From the NCBI GenBank assembly GCA_964498525.1, contig CAZCGU010000005.1, positions 1-64,000 on the forward strand: a stretch of DNA of 64,000 bases, written 5' to 3'. Origin of the DNA: DTU098 sp964498525. GTDB taxonomy: Bacteria > Bacillota > Desulfotomaculia > Desulfotomaculales > Pelotomaculaceae. Positions 51,970 through 59,575 of the stretch are shown here, piece after piece; position 1 is the first letter of the stretch; each line of letters starts with the position of its first letter. The position numbers and the translations under genes are program-made. The notes under the pieces are model-generated. The model had not been told where the DNA came from. It saw only the letters and a program-made list of their open reading frames with translations, and searched no databases.

Positions 51970-52935
51970 TTGCGCAGGTTATTGTTTGGCTTCCTGTTTC
52001 TTTCAATTGCCCTGGTTTTGGGGCTCCCCTATATTTTTAACGGGCAAATTCCGGCTAAATTTTTCCCCGGGGCCACAGTTGTCCGGGTTTACCTGCACGG
52101 TACAGACAAAATAGTGAAAATGCAGCTGGAGGATTACCTGGTGGGCGTGGTGGCGGCGGAAATGCCGGCGGAGTTCCCCCTGGAAGCGTTAAAGGCCCAG
52201 GCTGTGGCAGCCAGAACCTATGCCGTCAAGCGCCTGGGAGCAAACGGTGTGGAAAATCCGCTGCACCAGGGGGCTGATCTGTGCGACGAGCACCGCCACG
52301 GACAGGCCTGGCTATCCCGGGCGGCATTGAAAGAACGGTGGGGAACGCTTCAGTACTACCAGCACTATTACAAGGTAAAGCAGGCTGTTGATGAAACCAG
52401 GGGTCAGGTGCTTGCCTGCCGGGGAGAGCTGATCGACCCGGCCTACCACGCCTCCTGCGGCGGACGAACGGAAAATTCCGAAGACGTATGGAAATTTGCG
52501 GCGTCCTACCTGCGCAGTGTGCCCTGTCCTTATGACGCGGACCCCGAACCCGTTCAAACTGTTTCCTTTAGCCTGGAAGATGTGGACCAGGCCCTGGGCA
52601 CAACCCTCACCTCCCTTCCGGTCTCAGCAAAACAAAACAGTCAGCCGGAGTTTAGAATTACGGAAAAAACGGCTGCAGGCAGGCCCAAAGGTTTGCTTAT
52701 AGGGGGACGTTCCTTTTCCGCCGTGGCGGTGCGGGACTTGCTGGGCCTGCGCTCAACCAACTTTACCTGGAAAGTGGAGGCTGGGAAGGTTGCCTTTACC
52801 ACCACCGGATACGGCCACGGGGTGGGGCTCTGTCAGTACGGGGCCAAAGGCATGGCCCTGCATGGCTACGACTACCGCACGATCCTGGGGCACTATTACA
52901 GTGGGGTGGAAATCACAGGGATTGAAAAGCATTGA
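51970..52935 (+). CDS. spoIID: Stage II sporulation protein D
   Basis: A membrane-anchored lytic transglycosylase that thins septal peptidoglycan during engulfment. It is 321 residues with an N-terminal anchor (about 5-25), the catalytic segment MPAEFPLEALKAQAVAARTY, the zinc-binding DLCDEHRHGQ and HASCGGRT region, and the C-terminal GYGHGVGLCQYGAKGMA. TTG 51970 follows AGAGGTG. The ywmB-murA-spoIID order equals that of Bacillus. Confidence 0.94.
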   Translation: MRRLLFGFLFLSIALVLGLPYIFNGQIPAKFFPGATVVRVYLHGTDKIVKMQLEDYLVGVVAAEMPAEFPLEALKAQAVAARTYAVKRLGANGVENPLHQGADLCDEHRHGQAWLSRAALKERWGTLQYYQHYYKVKQAVDETRGQVLACRGELIDPAYHASCGGRTENSEDVWKFAASYLRSVPCPYDADPEPVQTVSFSLEDVDQALGTTLTSLPVSAKQNSQPEFRITEKTAAGRPKGLLIGGRSFSAVAVRDLLGLRSTNFTWKVEAGKVAFTTTGYGHGVGLCQYGAKGMALHGYDYRTILGHYYSGVEITGIEKH

Positions 52936-53078
52936 CTTTCCCGTTCGGCAGAATCAGGGTTTAACACAAGATAATCAGGATACCGGGGGAGCTGCCCGTG
53001 CCGTGCCGCTGCCGGTACGCCAATTATAAAACCGAGGGAGGCCTGGTTTCAACAACAAGACGTTCTAAACAAAGAAAT

Positions 53079-53303
53079 TTAGAAAGTTGTATTTTCCCCA
53101 CACCTCAAAAATCCATCAAAGACGACATCACGAACCCAATGCAGGAAATTTTCAATTGACCATTGACCACGAATTATTTCCAACAAAGCCTTTGGAGCAG
53201 CTTCTTTAGCAGATAGACTGGTGATACAGTACTGAATATCGCTTTTAGGTTTTTCGCCCCGCAGGTTTGTGAATAGCCTTTCCACCCTGGCAAACTGGGC
53301 GGC
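53079..53303 (-). pseudogene. ISAs1-family transposase remnant
   Basis: The minus strand encodes about 70 residues matching the C-terminal part of ISAs1/H-repeat DDE transposases: QYCITSLSA, then IIRGQWSIENFLHWVRDVVF. The sequence departs from the family after VVFDGFL and ends early. Nothing upstream of 53303 encodes the remaining ~250 residues. This is a decayed, immobile fragment in the spacer between spoIID and the flavoprotein (52936-53336). Confidence 0.8.
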
Positions 53304-53336
53304 CTATGATTATAATTAGAAAATGGAGGTTTTTTG

Positions 53337-53975
53337 ATGAAAATTCTAGGCGTTGCCGGCAGCAAAAGAAAAAAAGGCAATACTTCCATCCTGGTACAAG
53401 AGGCACTAAAAACAGCGCAAAAAGAAGGCGCAAAAACAGAATTAATTTTTCTTGGTGATTATTCCATAAAAGATTGTCAGGGTTGTGAAGGGTGCAAAGA
53501 AACTTACAGGTGTGTTATAAATGATGACATGCAAAAAATATATCCCCTCCTTTTAGAGTCGGACGGCATCATCCTGGGTTCACCTACCTATTTTTATAAT
53601 ATATCCGCTGATATGAAAGCCTTCATCGACAGGTGTTATTGTTTTGAAGTATTTGCTGAAGACGACCGTTCCTGCTGGTTGAGCATCAATGAGGCTCTGG
53701 GGGGTAAGTATGCTGCTGTAATAGCAGTTTGCGAGCAGGAAAATGAAAAAGACATGGGGTTCACCCCAGAAGCAATGAGCCTGGCGCTGCAGGCCCTCGG
53801 CTACAGGGTAATCGATCAGATTAAAGTGTTAAATCTTTTCAAAGCAGGTGAAGCTTTAACCGACAGCGATGCGCTGCAGCGTTGCGGAAAGGCCGGAGAG
53901 AAATTGGTAAAAACAATACGGCTGAGAAAAGCTCTTGAGCTGAAAATAAAAAAATATGAATACATAAAACGCTGA
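53337..53975 (+). CDS. Iron-sulfur flavoprotein / NADPH-dependent FMN reductase family
   Basis: A 212-residue flavodoxin-fold protein: the FMN phosphate loop GVAGSKRKKGNTS near residue 6, GSPTYFYNISADMKAFIDR, and a compact Cys cluster CQGCEGC...C (about residues 46-57) that in archaeal and clostridial homologues binds a 4Fe-4S cluster. It probably shuttles electrons between ferredoxin and an unknown acceptor. ATG 53337 follows TGGAGG. AT-richer than the core genes upstream; it follows the transposase remnant, suggesting acquisition. Confidence 0.85.
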   Translation: MKILGVAGSKRKKGNTSILVQEALKTAQKEGAKTELIFLGDYSIKDCQGCEGCKETYRCVINDDMQKIYPLLLESDGIILGSPTYFYNISADMKAFIDRCYCFEVFAEDDRSCWLSINEALGGKYAAVIAVCEQENEKDMGFTPEAMSLALQALGYRVIDQIKVLNLFKAGEALTDSDALQRCGKAGEKLVKTIRLRKALELKIKKYEYIKR

Positions 53976-54022
53976 TAGTTAAGACCGGGGCTTCACCCGG
54001 GGAATTAAACCCGGAGGGCCCG

Positions 54023-54065
54023 GGAGTATAAATAATTTCGTGTAAATGGAAATCTTTATTAAGGT
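54023..54065. repeat. ~43-bp direct repeat, left copy
   Basis: GGAGTATAAATAATTTCGTG begins a sequence that recurs at 61760-61803 with about 90% identity and one indel, sharing the tract AAATCTTTATTAAGGT. The ATAATTT-GTGTAA core is reminiscent of IS256-type element ends, but no transposase is nearby. Confidence 0.7.
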
Positions 54066-54121
54066 ACAGGATGGCGAGTGTGGGGCTTGCAGGGGGGCGG
54101 TCTTCCAGGTTATATAAAAAC

Positions 54122-54589
54122 TTATTTCTTGTCTTCATCCTTTCCGTAGAATACGGGACCTCCGGCAGTTTTGCCCTTTTGGCCTGTTGTTTTGCCAGGT
54201 CCTGAAGATTTAAGCAAACTATGCTTATCATATGCCATCTCGGACAATCGTATAAATGTCTCCTTATTAATACAATACCGATTGCGCAGTTCTGCTATTC
54301 TGTGCGCTGCATCTCTTAAAGTCGGAGCCGCCAGTACATACTCCTCGAAACTTGGTTTCTCTTGTTTGGGTTGGGGAGGAGAGGGATCGTCAGTATTTCC
54401 AACAAGATAATCAATACTTGTTTCATATAAATTGGCAAGGGTTTTAAGGGTTTCAATGTCCGGCTCACTAACCCCTTTTTCATAACCGGACAATGTTTTA
54501 TTATTTATATTTGTCAGAGATCTAACCTGAACCTGAGTTAAATTCTTTGCTTCCCGCGCCTTCTTTAGACGCACTCCCACCAGCCTCAT
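54122..54589 (-). CDS. XRE-family HTH regulator
   Basis: About 155 residues. A Cro/C1-type HTH occupies residues about 5-65 (RLKKAREAKNLTQVQVRSL, KTLSGYEKGVSEPDIETL, LYETSIDYLVG). A Pro-rich linker and a helical C-terminal part of unknown type follow. It diverges from the small gene at 54742. Start is either ATG 54589 (GGTGATGA upstream) or ATG 54607. It is inside the repeat-bounded segment. Confidence 0.78.
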   Translation of the reverse strand: MRLVGVRLKKAREAKNLTQVQVRSLTNINNKTLSGYEKGVSEPDIETLKTLANLYETSIDYLVGNTDDPSPPQPKQEKPSFEEYVLAAPTLRDAAHRIAELRNRYCINKETFIRLSEMAYDKHSLLKSSGPGKTTGQKGKTAGGPVFYGKDEDKK

Positions 54590-54741
54590 TTCGTCATCAC
54601 CGATCATATATTAACATTATTCGCATTTCCAATGAATTTATTCTTAAATACATAGATTTTTACCTTGACTTCTTGGGAGCTAAGAATTATTATATTATTT
54701 AAATCTTCCGAAAAGTTGGAAAAGTGAGGTGGTACTATGCG

Positions 54742-55014
54742 ATGGTAAACAATAATTCAAATACAAAAGATAGTTTATTAACATTCGAAGACTTCTGGAA
54801 AAATCTCCGGAAGGAAGCCGCAGGAGTAAAAATTGACGTTTTATTTGAGGCCGGATGCCTGGAAATGCAATGGTCATTCAGTGAACAGCGAACAAAGCTG
54901 AGGGTAGTTAAACTACTCCAGCAATACGGCGTCAAATACCGGGAAAGCCACTCTGCAGTGCATTTCTGGATTAAGGCGGATAAACACGGGCAAATGAATC
55001 TGGTACTGGCTTGA
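54742..55014 (+). CDS. Hypothetical protein, 90 residues
   Basis: Not recognised. It is soluble, with charged helices (TFEDFWKNLRKEAAGVKIDVLFEAG) and a C-terminal His/Lys-rich end. ATG 54742 follows GTGAGGTGG, a proper ribosome-binding site, which is the main support for a real gene. It is divergent from the XRE regulator, hence possibly its target. Confidence 0.5.
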   Translation: MVNNNSNTKDSLLTFEDFWKNLRKEAAGVKIDVLFEAGCLEMQWSFSEQRTKLRVVKLLQQYGVKYRESHSAVHFWIKADKHGQMNLVLA

Positions 55015-55580
55015 GCATCCTGCTCAATTTTCCTGCCGCGGTTGTAAGGTAGTAGCCTGCCATTAATCTGTTGCATGGGTTGCACTGATTAGGGGTGGGC
55101 TTTCTTGTCGATGGTCTTAGGCGGGGTTGACGTCTTCGCCCCTCTTCCGGGCGCTGTTTTCGCATCAGACCGGATTAAACCTGAGGCAGGAATCAAGTCA
55201 GTTTGTTTTTGCACCGCTCCTGGCCATGCTGCAAGCTTTTTCCTGCCTGTAGCGATCGAGACGGATTTTGTCGGGACGAGCTTGCCGACAATGATTCTGT
55301 TCTGTGGGATTGATAATGATCCAGGCATATAACATACAAGGAATCTTTGAATAAGGTACATCAAAGAAAAAAGGAAATGTCGAGGGCAGGGAAAGTAAAA
55401 TCCGCCTGCCCCGGAATATGGGCGGACCTTCGCGTGAAAAATTAGAAATCAAGATGGTAATATCCCAAAGGGGCTCTTGGTTTTACGCGGTTGCCATCTT
55501 ACGATGTGGGTTGCTTTTAAATCCAGCTGGCTAATTCGCGATACTTTGTTTAAAATAAAGGAAGCAGGAGGAATTCAGCC
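55015..55580 (+). other. 566-nt spacer before the two-component genes
   Basis: Opposing ORFs at 55105-55332 (+) and 55089-55364 (-) overlap almost fully. Neither has a good ribosome-binding site or a recognisable family. They may be decayed coding sequence. AGCAGGAGG lies just before the response regulator. Confidence 0.4.
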
Positions 55581-56279
55581 ATGCCTAAGGATATATATAT
55601 CGCGGATGACGAACCAAACATACGTGATGTAATTAAATCTTTTCTCGAAAGTGAAGGTTACTGTGTCACCGCCTTCGAAAGCGGTGACAAGCTGCTTGCG
55701 GCTTTTAAAGAAAAACCATGCGATCTTGTGATCCTCGACGTTATGATGCCGGGATCTAACGGTTTTACCATATGCTCGGAATTGCGCGATATCAGCACGG
55801 TGCCCATAATCATGCTCACGGCGCGTGACAGCGACTTGGACTACGCTACTGGTATAAACCTCGGCAGCGATGATTATTTTACCAAGCCGTTTTCCGCTTT
55901 GTCTCTTGTCATGCGCGTTAAAGCAATATTCCGCAGGATAGAATTTGATAAGGGTCAAGATAATTCTCAGCAGCGTGTTCTTACCTTTGCCGACGTTCAA
56001 ATAAACATCAATCGCAAAACTGCTCTGCTTGGTCGTGCTCCCCTGGAGCTGACACCCAACGAATACAGGCTCTTATGCTACCTCATCGAAAACAAAGACA
56101 GGGCCATATCCAGGGACGAACTGCTCGGCAAAATATGGGGATACAACAGCGAAGTAGAGACTCGCGCCGCGGATGACACCGTACGAAGACTGCGCAAGAA
56201 ACTATCGGGCAGCAGGACAGTAATCGATACGGTATGGGGCTTTGGCTTTCGCCTCAAGGAGCGTGAAGCCGGTGACTAA
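55581..56279 (+). CDS. OmpR-family response regulator
   Basis: A 232-residue two-domain regulator. The receiver has IADDEPN, the phospho-Asp in VILDVMMPGSNG, MLTARDS and the Lys of TKPF. The C-terminal winged helix is of OmpR/PhoB type (ELTPNEYRLLCYLIENK, VRRLRKKL, TVWGFGFRL). ATG 55581 follows GCAGGAGG. It overlaps the histidine kinase by 8 nt, so the two are coupled. The neighbouring VTC/DUF4956/CotH genes are the natural candidate targets. Confidence 0.93.
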   Translation: MPKDIYIADDEPNIRDVIKSFLESEGYCVTAFESGDKLLAAFKEKPCDLVILDVMMPGSNGFTICSELRDISTVPIIMLTARDSDLDYATGINLGSDDYFTKPFSALSLVMRVKAIFRRIEFDKGQDNSQQRVLTFADVQININRKTALLGRAPLELTPNEYRLLCYLIENKDRAISRDELLGKIWGYNSEVETRAADDTVRRLRKKLSGSRTVIDTVWGFGFRLKEREAGD

Positions 56280-57696
56280 CCTCAGCGGGCGCAAGATAAG
56301 CATCCGCACAAGGATATTGGTTATGGTGCTTTCGCTAATCGCGGCAATTTTTTTAATGGTTCTGGCCGTTTTTAACCTGCTGGTTGGAGAATACATCAAA
56401 AACAGCGTAAACGAACAACTTCAATATGCCAGGCAGCTGGTGGATGACAGGTCGCTCCCGCCAAAGTCCCCGCCGGGCGGACAGCCACCGCCGGCGCCTG
56501 AGAATGATTTCTTCCCCGATATGCGCAGGCTGCCGGGCGGTCCCATGGACAAGGCGGAGACAATAGTTGTTTCAGATAATTATGAGCTTATTTTCCCTAA
56601 TTCGAGCATGGACTTTATACGGAAATTTGATGAAATACAAGCGTTGGCCGCACAGTTAAAACAGGAGCGGATAAACCTGCAAAGCAACGAAATTGCACGG
56701 ATTAATGCTTCCGAACGGGAGTACTATTTTGTATCGGCTGAAATTTCGCCAAATCCTTTCGACGCCGTGTCCTATTTAATATACTATATCGACATGACGG
56801 CCATAAAATCCTTTGCAGATCGCATCAACATGGTACTTTTGGCGGTTATGGGTATTGCCGGGTTTCTGGCCGCGGCAATTGCTACCTTCTTGTCCGGCCT
56901 GATTGCAAAACCCGTCAGGGAACTTACACGGTTCGCTGTACAGATCGGCGGAGGGGATTTTTCGGGAAATTCCTTTAATTACAGCGATATTGAGCTGGCT
57001 GAACTGGCGGAAAGCATGAACAAGGCGGCGGCCCAGCTTGATGCCTACGACAAGGGGCAAAAACAATTTTTCCAAAATGTATCGCACGAGCTCAGAACTC
57101 CCCTGCAAGCTATCAAGAGCAATGCTGAAGGAATCAAACACGGGATTCTGGGCTCCGAAAAATCGAGCAGGGTGATTATTAGTGAAACTGACCGGCTGAG
57201 CGAAATGGTTGAGGATTTGCTTTATCTCTCGCGAATGGACAGCATAACAAAAGACAGTAAACCCGGGGAATGTGATTTGCGCGAGCTGCTTTCCAACTGT
57301 GCCGAACGTCAAAGGAGTCTGGCGGCGGGGCGAAATGTCCAGTTCATTTTTGAGTTTGATGACATGCCGGTAAATATGCGCTGTGACGAAAAACACATGT
57401 CCCGCGCCTTTTACAACCTTATTTCCAACGCCATAAGATATGCAAAAACCAGGATCATCCTTGCCTGCCGCCGGGCGGAGGGCAGGATAACTATAACGGT
57501 AGCCGATGATGGTGACGGCATTTCAACTGAAGACCTTCCGCATATCTTTGACCGTTTTTACAAAGGCACCGGGGGTAAGTACGGTATAGGTCTTTCTATA
57601 GTAAAGTCTGTTATTTTGCAGCATAACGGCAAAATTGAAGCTCGGAACACCGGCTGGGGAACCCTTTTTACAATTATTTTTGCTCCGGTAGAGTAA
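56272..57696 (+). CDS. Sensor histidine kinase
   Basis: About 474 residues. Order: a membrane helix (about residues 10-35), an extracytoplasmic sensor of ~150 residues with a Pro-rich stretch (PPKSPPGGQPPPAPE), a second membrane helix, HAMP (KPVRELTRF), HisKA with the phospho-His in QNVSHELRTPLQAIKS, and HATPase_c (NLISNAIRYA, DDGDGI, GIGLSIVKS). GTG 56272 is the best start (AAGGAG upstream); the longer ORF from 56242 reads through the regulator's end. Signal unknown. Confidence 0.91.
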   Translation: MTNLSGRKISIRTRILVMVLSLIAAIFLMVLAVFNLLVGEYIKNSVNEQLQYARQLVDDRSLPPKSPPGGQPPPAPENDFFPDMRRLPGGPMDKAETIVVSDNYELIFPNSSMDFIRKFDEIQALAAQLKQERINLQSNEIARINASEREYYFVSAEISPNPFDAVSYLIYYIDMTAIKSFADRINMVLLAVMGIAGFLAAAIATFLSGLIAKPVRELTRFAVQIGGGDFSGNSFNYSDIELAELAESMNKAAAQLDAYDKGQKQFFQNVSHELRTPLQAIKSNAEGIKHGILGSEKSSRVIISETDRLSEMVEDLLYLSRMDSITKDSKPGECDLRELLSNCAERQRSLAAGRNVQFIFEFDDMPVNMRCDEKHMSRAFYNLISNAIRYAKTRIILACRRAEGRITITVADDGDGISTEDLPHIFDRFYKGTGGKYGIGLSIVKSVILQHNGKIEARNTGWGTLFTIIFAPVE

Positions 57697-57734
57697 CTTT
57701 GGCGGGGTCTTTTCAAACTCATAACATACCGCGC

Positions 57735-57890
57735 CCCTCTTTATTTTAGAGGGTCTTATTTTTTTGCGCTCTCATTAAAATTATTACCGGCCATATTTTA
57801 GGCCGGGACAAAGGGAAAAGTACTGAAAAGCGCGCCCGGAAGGTGAACCGGTTGAGCGCGTTTTTTTGCCGCAGTTTTGCGGCATTTTTA
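57735..57890 (+). terminator. Three consecutive terminator hairpins
   Basis: (1) CCCTCT 57735-57740 with AGAGGG 57748-57753, then TCTTATTTTTTT. (2) CGCGC 57831-57835 with GCGCG 57856-57860, then seven Ts. (3) GCCGCA 57868-57873 with TGCGGC 57878-57883, then ATTTTTA. They lie in the 352-nt spacer between the kinase and the VTC gene. No other gene seen there. Confidence 0.75.
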
Positions 57891-58048
57891 CTGCCTGTTT
57901 TCGGTGATTTGCAGCCCGCTTCCGGGTTAGAATTAAAAAGAGTTGCGCAACAGCAAGTGACCCTCACGCCAGGACTGTCAATGGACAAAGGTCTGCGGCA
58001 GATCTTTCCGGTATGAAATGAGGGGAAAAGAAAGTGGGGTGATGATTA

Positions 58049-58756
58049 ATTACTAAATTAAAATACCGCAATGAATTAAAACATGTCGTTACTGTGGCGG
58101 ATGCGCTGGTTATCAGAAGCAGGCTGTCCTGCGTGCTGCGTACCGATAAAAATGCCGGTCCCGACGGCAGATACCATATCCGCAGCTTGTATTTCGATAC
58201 GCCGGGGGACAAGGCCCTTGTTGAAAAGATGGAAGGGCTGCCCCTAAAGGAAAAATTCCGTTTTCGTTTCTACAATCATAACCATGGTTTCATCCGCCTG
58301 GAGAAAAAGATCAAGCACTACAACAAAACAGCCAAACTCAACGTAAGATTAGACAAAGAAAGGGTACAGGATATCCTACGCGGCAATATCTTATTTCTGA
58401 AAGATGCGGATCAGCCGCTGCTGAGGGAGTTTTACCTGAAGCTGAGGACGGAAAGGCTGGAACCCAAAACAATAGTAGACTATATGCGGGAAGCGTATCA
58501 TTATCCTGCCGGGAATGTACGGGTGACTATAGACAGTGATATCAGGACGTCCGTAAGCTCCCTTGACCTCTTTGATGCCGCCCTGCCAAACGCAAAAGCC
58601 ATGGATTCCAGAATCTGTGTTCTTGAGGTTAAGTATGACGGCTTTTTGCCGGAGTTTATCCAGGACATCGTGCAATTAAACAAGTGCACTTCAGCAGCGT
58701 TTTCCAAATACGCAGCCTGCCGTCTGTATAACACGGCCTCCCGCGGCTTGATGTAA
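58049..58756 (+). CDS. VTC-domain protein (polyphosphate polymerase-like)
   Basis: About 235 residues, all one VTC domain: KYRNELKH, IRSLYFDTPGD, KFRFRFYNH, IRLEKKIKHYNK, YMREAY and LEVKYDGFLPEF. In yeast Vtc4 this tunnel-shaped domain makes polyphosphate from ATP; bacterial stand-alone copies are poorly characterised. The homologous N-terminus (TKLKYRNELKH) precedes the first ATG/GTG/TTG in frame (GTG 58094, which would cut off the conserved start). The only codon at good distance from GTGGGGTGA is ATT 58049. So it uses a rare ATT start, has a frameshift near 58045, or is truncated. Confidence 0.75.
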   Translation: MTKLKYRNELKHVVTVADALVIRSRLSCVLRTDKNAGPDGRYHIRSLYFDTPGDKALVEKMEGLPLKEKFRFRFYNHNHGFIRLEKKIKHYNKTAKLNVRLDKERVQDILRGNILFLKDADQPLLREFYLKLRTERLEPKTIVDYMREAYHYPAGNVRVTIDSDIRTSVSSLDLFDAALPNAKAMDSRICVLEVKYDGFLPEFIQDIVQLNKCTSAAFSKYAACRLYNTASRGLM

Positions 58757-58868
58757 AACATTGAGCTAAACATGTAATCCAGCATTAAAAGTTAAGGGAA
58801 TTAGTTTTACTGGTGGTGGTATTTATAGCGTAAAACATTGAGCTAAACATATAATCCAGCATTAAAAG
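58753..58868 (+). repeat. Pair of 39-bp direct repeats between VTC and DUF4956 genes
   Basis: Copies at 58753-58791 and 58830-58868 differ at one base (both begin GTAAAACATTGAGCTAAACA), 77 bp apart start to start. The first contains the VTC stop codon; the second ends a few bases before the next gene's ribosome-binding site. Confidence 0.9.
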
Positions 58869-58880
58869 GGAGTGGTTTAA

Positions 58881-59561
58881 ATGGAATTCAACTTTAACGA
58901 TATTTTTAAATCCAGTTTTCTGGAAAAGACCTCCGGTTTTTCCTTTACCGACGCGGCTCTGGCCATAACGGCCGCTTTCCTGGTGGGCATGTTCATATAT
59001 CTTATCTATAAAAAAACTTTTGGCGGGGTCATGTATTCACGGGCTTTTAACATTTCGCTCGTGCTGCTGGCCATGCTGACCACTATGGTTATCCTGGCCG
59101 TAACTTCTAATGTAATCATCGCTCTCGGCATGGTGGGCGCATTGTCCATTGTTCGCTTCCGTACCCCGATCAAAGATCCGATGGATTTAGTCTTCCTTTT
59201 CTGGTCAATAGTGGCGGGCATAGTCATTGGCGCCGGTCTTATCCCCCTGGCGGTGCTGGGTTCAGTAATTATCGGCATCGTACTTATTGCTTTTGTCAGC
59301 CGCAATATAGTTGAAACACCTTACATCGTAATCGTCAACTGTACGGATGAGCAAGCCGAAGGCAGTGCTGTGAGCCTTATGAGAAAGGTTTTCAACAAAT
59401 ACCGCGTGAAGTCCAAAACCGTTACCGCGGAAAAAGGCATTGAAATGGTATATGAGATACGATTGAAAAACGGGGAGACCAAGTTTATAAACGATCTGTC
59501 GGCCATATCGGGAATAACAAACGCCGCTCTGGTAAGTTTTAACGGAGAATACGCATCGTAA
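58881..59561 (+). CDS. DUF4956 membrane protein
   Basis: A 226-residue protein with about four membrane helices between residues 25 and 155, including the DUF4956 hallmark GMVGALSIVRFRTPIKDP followed by DLVFLFWSI. A soluble ACT-like C-terminal domain (about 150-226) comes last. ATG 58881 follows AAAAGGGAGTGG. The family has no established function. It recurs next to VTC-domain and CotH genes, suggesting a membrane partner of the VTC enzyme. It lies 14 nt before cotH. Confidence 0.85.
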   Translation: MEFNFNDIFKSSFLEKTSGFSFTDAALAITAAFLVGMFIYLIYKKTFGGVMYSRAFNISLVLLAMLTTMVILAVTSNVIIALGMVGALSIVRFRTPIKDPMDLVFLFWSIVAGIVIGAGLIPLAVLGSVIIGIVLIAFVSRNIVETPYIVIVNCTDEQAEGSAVSLMRKVFNKYRVKSKTVTAEKGIEMVYEIRLKNGETKFINDLSAISGITNAALVSFNGEYAS

Positions 59562-59575
59562 AGGAGTTGATTTTT

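Noticed and set aside
55089..55364. Overlapping ORFs on both strands upstream of the response regulator
   Set aside because: Neither strand gives a recognisable protein; at best decayed sequence.
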